Assembly (NCBI RefSeq): GCF_000204055.1
Contig: NW_006768781.1
Coordinates: 639,940 to 703,939, forward strand
Reading direction: 5' to 3'
Origin: Melampsora larici-populina 98AG31
Taxonomy: Eukaryota > Basidiomycota > Pucciniomycetes > Pucciniales > Melampsoraceae
DNA: 64,000 bases
The notes under the pieces were generated by a model. That model ran no database searches. It had not been told where the DNA came from and saw nothing but the letters and a program-made list of their open reading frames with translations. Numbering within the stretch: the first letter of the stretch is position 1; each line of letters opens with the position of its first letter. Of the stretch, positions 11,125 through 21,416 are shown one piece after another. The position numbers and the translations under genes were made by a program.

Positions 11125-11816
11125 CTACAACCTAGGTGAACGAGGAGGACTCTGAAGTAAATCAAAAGAAAAGAAGAAAGGAAAAAAAGAAGAAAGAAGA
11201 AAATCAAAGGTACATACAATCCAAGTTAGAAAGTTTAAAAGAAAGTTTAAAGAAAATTAAAGTTGGAAGATTATAGATTCCAAAAGTTAAAATCAATTTA
11301 AAGTTTAAAGTTTAGAAGACCAGCCCGAGGGATCACACATACAGTACCACCTAATCCTTCGACCAATTTATCACCAATCAACTAATTCTCTTGAATATCC
11401 TGCAGTCAATCAACTAGGATCTGTTTTCAAAACGCCTAACTTTACATTACCCCGCAGCTCCACCCCAAGTGAAGAGGAAGATAAGTTTGTAGACGCACCC
11501 AAAAACAAAACTATGTCTAATATAAATTTAGAGGAGGTGATGAAGAAGCTTGAGGAGCTGCGCACAAAGCTAGCTGAGGAAACAACACTCCGTCAGAAAG
11601 CGGAGATGGAATTGAGCCTCATGAGACAAAATCAGAATGCTCAAATGAAGCACAAGCAACCATCGGCTAGTGTACACCATCAACCGACTAGCCCCCAGAT
11701 TTCTCAGCCTGCGAGACCTAAACCTCCAAAGATAGCAACTCCTGACAAATATGACGGGTCTAAAGGACCAAAAGCTGAAGTTTTTATGAATCAACTGGGT
11801 CTCTATATACAAATGA

Positions 11817-11966
11817 TGTTATGAGCTTCAGTAATACAAGATCAGAGATGGTGATGTATTATAACTAAGATTGAACCGTGAGGATACAACAAGAGCAGAG
11901 CGGCGTGAGTCTAATGCCAGAGAGCTCTACTTGATACAAGCATTATGTTTATATGGGATCATAACA
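11817..11966 (-). repeat. 3' LTR of copy B (150 bp)
   Basis: Starts TGTTATG and ends CATAACA, 7-bp inverted ends. Differs from the other LTR by A/G and C/T changes at single positions. Confidence 0.9.
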
Positions 11967-12060
11967 CTACTTCCCCCTTTACGTCCGGCTCCCTCTTGCT
12001 GAGCTGACGTCTTTCCCCGGGCTAGCATTAAAAAACCCACGTGGGGAAAAAGCATTGCCC

Positions 12061-15000
12061 TCACTTTACCCTTCTTGTCCTCTTATAATTCTTCTCCGCA
12101 TCAGGGTATCTAATATTAAAATCTTGAACTATATCTTGAGCGTTCTTTAAATTTCTTTCTGGCTCCCACGAATCTTCCTCTGCACCGTACCCTTTCCAAT
12201 TGACTAAATATTCAATTGATGATCCACACTTTCTCTTGTTGAGGATTTCGTTGACTTCATATTCATTTTCTTCGTCAATGACGACAGGCGCTGGTGGAGG
12301 TTGGACTTGCCCATTGATGCTGCTTGGTTCGTAACGTCGTAATAGTCCTACAGAAAAGACTGGATGAACTCTTTTCATTGCTTCTGGCAATGTCAGTTTG
12401 TAAGCATTCTCTGATATTCGCTGAGATATTGAAAACGGCCCCAACCACTTATGGCCAAATTTTGCACTGGGTCGAGTTGTTGATATGTGTCTTGAGTCCA
12501 GCCAAACCTTGGTGCTGACTTCCCAATTTGGAGTTGCCTTTGTCTTCTTGTCGTAGTTATGCTTCATTGTTTCTTGTGCTAAGGCTAAAGAGTCTTTCAA
12601 TTCGTTCTGAACGTCAGCTAGCTGTTTAAGCATGTCTTCAACAGCTGGGATACATTGCTCATCTGTAGGTATCCGCGAATATGAGCTGGGATACATTGCT
12701 CATCTGTAGGTATCCGCGAATATGAAACATCGAATCCGTAATTAGCCTTGAATGGTGAAATTCCGGTTGAGGTGTGTGGGCTGTTGTTATATGCAAATTC
12801 GGCCATATCGAGCAAAGTGGTCCAGTTATCTTGCTTGTAACTAACGAAGTGTCGGAGATATTGTTCGACTGCTTTGTTTGCTATCTCAGTTTGTCCATCC
12901 GTCTGTGGGTGGAATGCTGTCGACGCCTGTGTCACTATTCCTAGTTGATGATTCAGCTCTTTTGTGATTTTCGATATGAAAATGTTACCTCTGTCCGATG
13001 TTATTGACTTGGGGGTGCCGTGATACTTCCATACATGTTTGATCATCAGTGTAGCTAGTTCTTTAGAATCCATCGTTGTTGTGCATGGTATAAAATGACA
13101 CATTTTTGTTAACCGATCCACCACTGTTAATATACAGTTCTTTCCCTCTGATATAGGAAGGTCGGTGATGAGATCATAGCATATATCAGTCCACGGTCCC
13201 GCTGGTATTGGGAGTGGTTGAAGGCTTCCAAAGGGTTTTGACGTTCTTGTTTTCACACGTTGACAAGAATGACATCCATCAACATAGGCGTTAATATACG
13301 CTTTCATTGAGGGCCAATGATATTGCTGTTTGACCAGTCGAAGCGTCTTCATTCTTCCTGGATGACCTGCTAATATGCCGTCATGTCGTGACTTTAAGAT
13401 TTGAATTTTAATCTCATTATCATTTGGCACTTCTACCTCTCCTTTGAAATAGAGCACTCCATCCACATAAGTATACTCCTCCCAACTTGAATCTTCTTGC
13501 TGTTGACATATGTACATTAGTTGTTCTAATCGCTTATCTTCCTTAGACTTCTCTCTTATTTTGTTCATAATCAGCACGTCGTCCCATACTTTCTCAGGGT
13601 TTTCCTTGTTTAGTGCATAAACCATAGCTTCTCCCTTATGAAGTTTGTCATATTCGTCATCAAACATTTGGGACCAGTCGTCCTCCGGTACAAACCAATT
13701 GTCCGCGATATCTAGTTCTGCTATGAAAGCATCACTTGGTAGATTACTAGGCTTGAGCATCTGTCCGAACGTCAGTTTACAATCATCGGTTGGCTTCAGG
13801 TCCGGTCTCCGAGATAAGGCGTCCGGTTTTGCTGATTTCTTCCCAGGACGGAATCGTATCTCAAAATCAAAGCAGCCAAGAGTTTCCGCCCATCTAGCTT
13901 GACGGCGGGTTAACTCCTTCGTCGTCATCAATGATTCCAAATTCTTATGATCCGTATAAACAATTACATTCAGACGTTGTGGATTGCCTTCTAAATAATG
14001 TCTCCACTCTTTAAACGAAGCAATCACCGCTAGTAATTCCTTATCAAAAATCTCATAGTTTTGTTCTGCTTGAGCCAACGAGCGTGATAAGAAGGCTACA
14101 GGGTGGAGCTCGCTATCCTCGTCAGATACTTGAGACAGGACTGCTCCTAGGGCGTAATCCGAACAGTCGCACTCCAAGACAAACTGCTTGTAAGGATCCG
14201 CGATCTTGAGTACTGGTGCCTTAGTGAACGCGTCTTTTAAAGTCCTAAAAGCTTCATCTCTAGCCGGTGTCCACTCAAAGATGATGCCCTTCTGCGTCAA
14301 TTCGTGCAATGGTCGTGCGATTCGTGAAAAGTCTTCTATGAATCTTCTGTAGAAGTTAGCAAACCTGATGAATTGTTGTACTTCCCCTGTGTTTTTCGGG
14401 ACAGGCCATGCAGTGACGGCTTTGACTTTTGATTTAACCATAGAGATTTTGTTGTGTGATAACCAAAGACCTAAGTATGAGATTTCAGACTGATTGAACT
14501 TGCACTTTTCTGGTTTTAACCATACATTTGTTGTTCAGTGTTTCCAGTGCTTCTTTCACCGCATTCTCATGGTCTTCCCCTGGTCCTGTCTAATCATTAT
14601 ATCATCTAAGAGAGCCGGCATGTCCCTGCCTATACGATTGCCAAAGATGTCTTGTATGAAGTATTGGAAGTAGCCGGGTGCTCCTGTCGGGCCAAACGGC
14701 ATGGTAAGAGGTTTGAACTGACCCGCTTTACATATGAAAGCCAGCTTTGCCTCGTCCCCTTCCCTTACACGTAAATTATTATAACCATTCCTCATGTCTA
14801 GTGCGGTGAACCTGTCTGCGTTCAGTAAACTATCTACAAGCTCCATGGTTAGCGGTAGTGGGTACTTGTTCTTCACTGTGAGTGCGTTCAATTTTCTATA
14901 GTCAAAACAGGGTCTTAATTTCCCGTCTTTCTTGCCTGTGAATAAAACCGGAGCAGCCCATGGCGAAGTTGTCCTGCGGATAGTACCCGTCGTAAGTCCT

Positions 15001-16283
15001 TCTTCAATCATCTCTTCCAACACTTCATTTTCTGCTGGTGATAATGGAATGACACGGCTTGCTTGAGGCGTTGCTCCTGGTAGTAGATCTACACAAAAAT
15101 CGTAGGGGCGGTGGGGCGGTAGGACTCTGGATTTGGATTTCTCAAACATCGACAGGTACTCGTGGTATTCTTCCGGGACAAGGTCTGCAGCTGATACCTT
15201 CTTTACCTGCTCAGTCTTTTCTGCTGCCAGCTTCGCAGAAATATTCCATGACGCTCGCGCTGCATCCAATTGAGGTGTTTTCAGCACTGGCGGTTTCGGC
15301 AGGTAAGATCGTGTGGAGTTCAACTGCGGTGTCCTAGTTCTGTGAGTGAAATTCATGGAAAAATTTTGCTTGTTCACTGGTTTCTTTGAATCATTGACTG
15401 AAATTCTATCACACTCACGTTGCGGGGGTGCTAATGCATCAATTTTGACGCACACCCCCTCGTCATCTTTCCTAGCATGCCCTAGTCCATCCTGGTGGTC
15501 CGTAAGGGCTTTTTTCGGTTGTGACGAAACCAACTTGTTGGTTGCAACATGCATCCCTGCTTCTTCGGTGAGTTCTTCTACTTTTGTGATATTGTTATCG
15601 GTTCGGTTTACATATCTATTTGGGAGGGAGAAATGCTTGCTCATTGTTTTAACGGATAGTGTGGAATCAAGGCTTTCGAACTCACATTGCGGGGGTGTTA
15701 ACGTGTCAACTTCGACACACACCCCCTTGCCACTTTGCCTAGCGTGCTCCTTCGACTCCACTCGGGACGTGATAGGAGTTGTTTTCGGTCCTGGCAAGGC
15801 TGCACATGCAACCGCAATGCTTGATTCTCTTGTGGGTGTCTTCAATGTACGCTCCCTCCAGTTGATCAATTCATGGTTTTTACTGATCCATTCTACACCT
15901 ATGATGCAGTCGATGTTGTCCATCAGGCGAGAGATCAGGAAAGTGGTGGGTGTTGGTTCATTGGTGATTTTCAAAATGTGATGAGCCACATGGGTGATAA
16001 AGGATTGAGAGCCATTGAACCCTGTGACCGGTTTTGGTTTCTCAAGCTTGGTTGTCGAGATTTTGGTTTGTCGGACGAACTTTTCATTCATAACGTCATG
16101 GGTAGCGCCCGAATCAAACATGGCACAAGCAAAAAATTTTGCTTCTTGGGATGGGTCAAATATAGGGATGGTGGCGAACACACGATTATCATTCATTGCA
16201 CAAGCATCAATTTCAATGTTAATAGCGCCTAGATCTATATTTGAATTATCCCCACTTAAGCTCAGGGTAGGAGCAACCTTCAT
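12061..16283 (-). pseudogene. Copy B pol (PR-RT-RH-INT-chromodomain), frameshifted
   Basis: Order: protease (FDSGATHDVM), spacer, RT (LFTGKKDGKLRPCFDYRKLN; catalytic site LLDDIMI), RNase H (FVLECDCSDYALG, YTDHKNLESL), HHCC zinc finger (HDGILAGHPGRMKTLR...CHSCQ), integrase core (VVDRLTKMCHF, SDRGNIFIS, HPQTDGQTEIANK), and chromodomain (EYEVNEILNKRKCG...WKGYGAEEDSWEPE). Two compensating single-base shifts at about 14586 and 14527 scramble some twenty codons after the RT active site. A 41-bp tandem duplication at 12643-12724 shifts the frame in the integrase C-terminus. Possible start ATG 16283-16281 overlaps the gag stop, or pol is reached by -1 frameshifting. Confidence 0.9.
12643..12724. repeat. 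41-bp tandem duplication in copy B integrase
   Basis: Bases 12643-12683 are repeated exactly at 12684-12724 (starts AGCTGGGATACATTGC). 41 is not a multiple of three, so the duplication breaks the integrase frame between the core and the chromodomain linker. Confidence 0.95.
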
Positions 16284-17335
16284 CCCTGAGCTACGCCATT
16301 TTTCGACTCTTCAGCTCTTCCTTCCTTCACACTCTCTTCATTCTTCACTTCAGATGTACTAATCTTCGCTTCATTTCCACTCCTCATCTTTCCTTTCCAT
16401 CCTCTTCTAAAGTAACTTCCCCCACACTCTCTTGCTCTATGACCATTCCTTCCACACTTGTAACATAAGTTCCCTTCAGTTCGACGGCGGTATTCCTCCT
16501 TAGATATTTGGAAACTCATGGCGGAACAGTCCATGGCATTTGGGTCTAGAGGCGTAGTTGTGTCTTTGGTATCAATGATTGGATCGTCTCCCCTTCGATG
16601 TAATTTATTGTCGATCTTGATGGCTAGTTCTGATATCTGGTCTAATGTCTTGAATTCATCCCTCACTATCAATACTTGAATTTTGGGTTTAAGGCCTGAC
16701 TCAAATTGACTAATTAAGATATTGTCTGGCCAATTCACAATAGGGGCTAGATCGCCGAATTTAAGTGAGTACGCTAGAACAGTGCCAGTTTGCTTGAGTG
16801 ATCTAATGGACCTTTCCGCTTTCGCCACCCTTTCCGAGTCAAAAAATGTTGCTTCAAAATGCTTAACAAATCCATCCCACGTCATCTTATCCTCCTCATT
16901 ACCACTAATCAGCCGTTGAGTGACTGGCTTTGCCCATTCAGCACCTTTACTTGTCATATAAGATAAAGTCCAACCTATTTTAATCTGATCGTTAGGAAAG
17001 AGTGCTGGGTTCATTAAGATGTAAAGTCCTACTTGATTAGCGAAAATTTCCGCTTTTCTCCCTTTTGTTCCGTCGAATTTATCTGGTGTGGCGATCTTAG
17101 GAGTTTTAGTTGTCTGAATTACCGTAGGGGCGGTAGTCGTAGTTGAGGTTTCTACTCCTGAAGTACGGTGCCTCTCGGCTCTTAATTCAGCCAATTCTCT
17201 ATCAGAATGTTGGCGTAACCGCGTCTCTTCGGATAACTTAGCATCCATTTCTTTAAGGCGCGCTTCCATCTGCGCCAATAGAGCTAACATGGGGTCGGAT
17301 GTTGGTTCCGCGCCCGATTGTTGTGAACCTTCCAT
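16280..17335 (-). CDS. Copy B gag (351 aa)
   Basis: ATG at 17335. The N-terminus has a coiled coil (LALLAQMEARLKEMDAKL), followed by the conserved block KTPKIATPDKFDGTKGRKAE, the capsid-like helices through SLKFGDLAPIVNWPDN, and one CCHC zinc knuckle, CYKCGRNGHRARECGG. The C-terminus is Glu/Ser/Lys-rich. The TGA stop (16282-16280) overlaps an ATG of pol in the sequence ATGA. The only complete, undamaged gag in the window. Virus-like particle protein expected to package element RNA. Confidence 0.9.
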   Translation of the reverse strand: MEGSQQSGAEPTSDPMLALLAQMEARLKEMDAKLSEETRLRQHSDRELAELRAERHRTSGVETSTTTTAPTVIQTTKTPKIATPDKFDGTKGRKAEIFANQVGLYILMNPALFPNDQIKIGWTLSYMTSKGAEWAKPVTQRLISGNEEDKMTWDGFVKHFEATFFDSERVAKAERSIRSLKQTGTVLAYSLKFGDLAPIVNWPDNILISQFESGLKPKIQVLIVRDEFKTLDQISELAIKIDNKLHRRGDDPIIDTKDTTTPLDPNAMDCSAMSFQISKEEYRRRTEGNLCYKCGRNGHRARECGGSYFRRGWKGKMRSGNEAKISTSEVKNEESVKEGRAEESKNGVAQG

Positions 17336-17717
17336 ACTGTTTGCTCGGGATGGTACAGCTGACGAGAAGGCTGTACTGTTCGACAGGCTAGTGGGCCGAC
17401 TCCGGGGTAATGTGAAGTTTGGCGTGGTGCTTGCGGTTTTTCAGATTAAGTTTGAATCGACTTGAGTTCACTGGATAAGAATAAGGTTGGTCGGGGGTAG
17501 TGCGGGATTGAGAATTGTTCTGCCACTGAATCAATGTCTTTAAGGTTTGAGATCTGGATTGATTGCGTTTATTAACTTTAAAACTTTAAACTTTGCTTCT
17601 AATATCTAATAACTTCTGATGATATTTTCTTCGATTTTCTTCTTCTTTACTTGTAATTTGATTTTTCTTCTAACTACTTGAATTACTTGAGTCTCTGATG
17701 TCTGATTTTGATTATGG

Positions 17718-17727
17718 ACGGTTCAAT
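17718..17727 (-). promoter_or_regulatory. Copy B self-primer binding site
   Basis: In element sense ATTGAACCGT follows the 5' LTR after one base and is exactly complementary to ACGGTTCAAT inside the same LTR. Same geometry as copy C but a different 10-mer, so the pairing is preserved while the sequence changes. Confidence 0.65.
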
Positions 17728-17728
17728 A

Positions 17729-17878
17729 TGTTATGAGCTTCAGTAATACGAGATCAGAGATGGTGATGTATTATAACTAAGATTGAACCGTGAGGATACA
17801 ACAAGAGCAGAGCGGTGTGAGTCTAATGCCAGAGAGCTCTACTTGATACAAGCATTATGTTTATATGGGATCATAACA
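17729..17878 (-). repeat. 5' LTR of copy B (150 bp)
   Basis: Same ends as its partner. It contains, on the plus strand, ATTGAACCGT at 17782-17791, complementary to the primer site at 17718-17727. If that marks the transcript start, U3 is about 87 nt. Confidence 0.9.
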
Positions 17879-18706
17879 AATGAATCATGAGTCCTTCAGC
17901 AACGATCAGGCAAGGGTTGCGTTTGCGTTGTCATACACGACAAGCAAGGCAAACACATGGGGTCAAGTCTTTACAGATCAGCTCCTGGATACGGCCACAG
18001 CTCACTTAGTCACGTGGAAGATGTTTATCAATTCGTTTAAGGCGACCTTCTTTGATTCTGAACGAATCCCTAAGGCTGAAGATAACATTCGTGCGTTGAA
18101 ACAAACCAAGTCTGTTACCAAGTATTGGATTAGATTCTCCGAATTGTCTTTAATAGTGAAGTGGCCAGAGTCTGTCTTGATATCACAATTTAAACAAGGT
18201 CTCAAAAGGGAAATAATGGTGCATATGGTCAGAGATGAATTTGAGAAAGTAGAAGATGCTGCTAAGATTGCAATTAAGATCGACAATAATATCAACAAGC
18301 GACACCAAGATTATTCACCAGCAAGTCAAGAGCAACATGCACCTTCAACACCTCTACCAGACCCAGACGCGATGGATTGTTCAGCCTACAAACTCAACAT
18401 ATCAGGCGATGAATACCGCCATCGAGGGAGCAGTGGAGCTTGTTATGCATGTGGCAAAACGGGTCATTTCATAGGAGATTGTCCATCGAGAAAGAGAGGA
18501 AGAAGTGGTTATTCAGGAGGTTATAGTAGTAGGTTTTCAAATAATTATAGAAGTAATGGAAATTCAGGAGGAAGAGGAGGATATTCAGGTGGTAACAACT
18601 CAAGAATAGATGAATTAGAAACTCAATTGAAAGCAAGGTTAGATGAGATAGACATTCAATTAGGAACAAGTTATAAAGGAAAGGAAGTGGAAGGGTGTGC
18701 TGATAA

Positions 18707-20831
18707 TTCAAAAAATGGCGATGCTCGAGATTCAAGGTTGTGCCACCCTCGAGCATAGAAAGTTTGGGATTAGAAGGAAATATTATTGATAGTTTAGAAA
18801 TGCATGATACAAGAATTATTGATATGATCCACCTCTTTGATCCCAAAACTGCCACAACAAAAATTGCCCGTGCCCTAGTTGACAGTGGGGCCACTCATGA
18901 AGCAATGAGTCAAAAGTACTTAGCTCAGACGTGCTTTCAAACATCTGAACTGCCACAGAAGAGAAGTGTGACCGGCTTTAGCGGTCACAAATCAGTTGTG
19001 ACTCACACTGGAGACTACTGTGTCAACAACAAGAATGAAGAAACAACATTCATCATCACCGACTTACGCGACAAATACGACGTCATTTTAGGAATGCCCT
19101 GGATAAAGCGAAATCATAAGCTGATTGACTGGGGAGCAAGCCAAATTGAAGAATGAAGAACTCACTGAACTTGCAACTGCAACAGCAGTTTCGTCCTTAC
19201 CGTCAACATCCTCGAAGGACCACGTACTGAGGCCCAAGGGGAACACTAGGTTTAGTGACAAGGGGGTAGGCTCTAGAAATAGCCCACACATACCCCCGCA
19301 ATGTGAGTTCGCTATTCAAAACAATATCAAAGTTGAAGAAAAGATTAGCGATCAGGATCCTCTTTTGAATTTTAGGACAGATTCGACAGCAGAAAAGAAG
19401 ACGACTTGCTCACTCAATGATCCGACAAAATCCTTGATAGACCACAAATTGAGGCTTGAGAGGAACACTAGGAACATTGAGAAGGGGGTAGAGTTTCAAG
19501 ACAACTCACACATGCTCCCGCAGAGTGAGTTTGTTACTGCTCCTAAACACTTGAGTCTTAGAAATATTGGCAAGCATTTCTCTCCTTGTGTAAGATATGG
19601 AAAGACAGGAACCCAACGAGCATATGGACACTCGATTATGCCAAGACCCACACAATCAATGATAGACACTGCCTCAGCCTTGTGGAATGTATCAACACGA
19701 CTAGCAGTGGAAGCTTCCAAGGACAAGATCAAGAAATCAGTGGCTGATCTAGTACCTGAATGTTATCATGAGTACCTTGGAATGTTCGAAAAGTCAAATT
19801 AAAATGTACTTCCTCCGCACCGTCCGTACAATTTTAGGGTTGACTTAGTCCCAGGTGCAACTCCACAATCAGGACGCATTATACCGCTATTGCCGAAGGA
19901 AACAGAAGTATTGAATGAAATGTTAGAAAAGGGTTTGTCGAATGGAACCTTACGTAGAACTACTTCGCCATGGGCAGCCCCGGTCCTATTTACGGGAAAA
20001 AAAGATGGAAACCTAAGGCCTTGTTTTGACTATCAAAAGTTAAATGCGCTGACAGTCAAAAACAAATATCCCCTTGCCTTAACTATGGAACTTGTGGATC
20101 GTCTACTTGATGCAGATGAATACACTAGCCTAGACATGCGGAATGGGTATAATAATCTACGAGTCAGAGAAGGAGATGAGGCAAAACTGGCGTTTACATG
20201 CAAAGCTGGCCAATTCGAACCTCTGACAATGCCTTTTGGACCTACCGGAGCACCTGGATTCTTTCAATTTTTCATACAAGAAATATCAAAAGCACACATT
20301 GGAAGAGATGTTGCGGCGTATCAGGACGACATTCTCATTTATACAAAACGTGGCGTGGATCATAAGAAAGTTGTTAAAGAAGTCCTTGAAATACTTAGAA
20401 AGCAGAATGTCTGGTTGAAACCGGAGAAATGCAAGTTGTCTCAGAAAGAGATTGTGTACTTAGGTTTAATCATTTCAAAGAATCAGATTAAGATGGATGA
20501 GACAAAGGTGAAGGCGGTGAGGGAATGGCCAGCACCAAAAAACCTCTCAGAGGTGCTGACGTTTCTAGGTGTCTCAAACTTTTATAGGCGGTTTATTCAT
20601 CACTTTTCCAAGATAGCTCGTCCCCTTCACGAATTATCAGAAGACAACGTGAAATTCGAATGGACCAAAGAATGCGATAACACTTTTGAAACCTTGAAAA
20701 AATCCTTCACCACGGCTCCAGTCTTGAAGATTGCAAATCCGTGCAAACCTTTTATATTGGAACGTGACTGCTCGGATTTTGCTTTAGGAGTGGTTCTGTC
20801 GCAAGTATCTGAAGAGGACAATGAACTACAT
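18707..20831 (+). pseudogene. Copy C protease, reverse transcriptase and partial RNase H
   Basis: Pol lies in the -1 frame relative to gag. Protease shows ALVDSGATHEAM and DKYDVILGMPWI. A frameshift near 19130-19150 and a stop at 19800-19802 (after MFEKSN) disrupt the spacer. RT is then continuous: LFTGKKDGNLRPCFDYQKLN, SLDMRNGYNNLRVREGDEA, and a catalytic YQDD (AYQDDILIYTK) instead of the commoner YVDD. The RNase H start is visible (PFILERDCSDFALG). The frame stops where the copy D LTR begins. Confidence 0.85.
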
Positions 20832-21223
20832 TGTAAGACCTACGGTCATTACACATCACCCAATACAAATACTTAATACTTAACACTTAAGCTTAAGCCT
20901 TGTTTTCATTTACTTATAAAGTTGTTCACGCGTCCCTCTGATTTCTGGTTCCTTAGAGATATCGGGACTAATCTCTTGCCCTTTATCATTCGGAACCAGG
21001 TAGGACTTCTTTCTCTATATTTCTCTACATTTCTCTTTTATCATTTAGTATAGCCTTCCTTAGGGATATCGGGACTAATCTCTTGCCCTTTATCATTCGG
21101 AACCAGTGCTTTCGTTGATATTGCAATTCACAGATTAGATCTCTTGGGTTCTAGAAAACCCTTTGCCGTGTTCTCACGGTGTCCCGTTCGTAGTATCGAG
21201 TGAAGGTTCCTTCGAACCTTACA
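20832..21223 (+). repeat. 5' LTR of copy D (392 bp)
   Basis: TGTAAG...CTTAC-A ends. It contains an internal 51-bp direct repeat at 20949-20999 and 21056-21106 (core GATATCGGGACTAATCTCTT), 107 bp apart, present in both LTRs; it may hold repeated promoter elements. After the LTR the sequence is CTTTTTTTTTCTC, with no recognisable tRNA-type TGG primer site. Confidence 0.9.
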
Positions 21224-21416
21224 CTTTTTTTTTCTCAAACCCAAATCCGAGATTTTTTATATCATTCAAAATCAATTCAAAAAATATAAACCTTAATTGA
21301 TACTCCAGGAAACCTTACTGAATGCACCACCTCGATTCTATTACGATCAACACCATTCACTGAGACCTGAAACCTTACATTACCCCACGTTCCGACCCCT
21401 CCTCTGTTCATCGTGT

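Larger units (their letters stand above)
11817..17878 (-). mobile_element. Ty3/Gypsy chromovirus copy B, complete (6,062 bp)
   Basis: Full-length minus-strand element with identical-length 150-bp LTRs (11817-11966 and 17729-17878) that differ at only two positions, both transitions. TSD AATGA lies at 11812-11816 and 17879-17883. It carries gag, pol with protease, RT, RNase H, zinc finger, integrase and a complete chromodomain. The polypurine tract in element sense (AAAGGGGGAAG) lies just inside the 3' LTR at about 11968-11982. It is inactivated by two small frameshifts in RT and a 41-bp duplication in integrase. About 98.7 percent LTR identity indicates a recent insertion. Confidence 0.92.
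11513..18758 (+). pseudogene. Copy C gag, split by copy B
   Basis: ATG at 11513 opens gag with an N-terminal coiled coil and the block RPKPPKIATPDKYDGSKGPK. It is interrupted at 11816 by copy B (flanked by AATGA at 11812-11816 and 17879-17883) and continues from 17884 with NDQARVAFALSY, SLIVKWPESV and an intact CCHC zinc knuckle, CYACGKTGHFIGDCP. The stop is TAG at 18756-18758. Apart from the insertion the gag frame is undamaged. Near its end it contains the A-run TCA AAA AAT (18708-18716), a possible slip site for the pol frame. Confidence 0.85.
10949..20831 (+). mobile_element. Ty3/Gypsy chromovirus copy C, 5' part
   Basis: Plus-strand element with a 165-bp 5' LTR (10949-11113), self-complementary primer site, leader, gag, protease, RT and the start of RNase H. 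Copy B (11817-17878) lies inside its gag with an AATGA duplication. Its sequence stops at 20831 where the LTR of copy D begins. Nothing after copy D resembles the rest of copy C, so RNase H, integrase, chromodomain and the 3' LTR are absent from the window. It was itself inserted into the 5' LTR of copy A. Confidence 0.85.
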
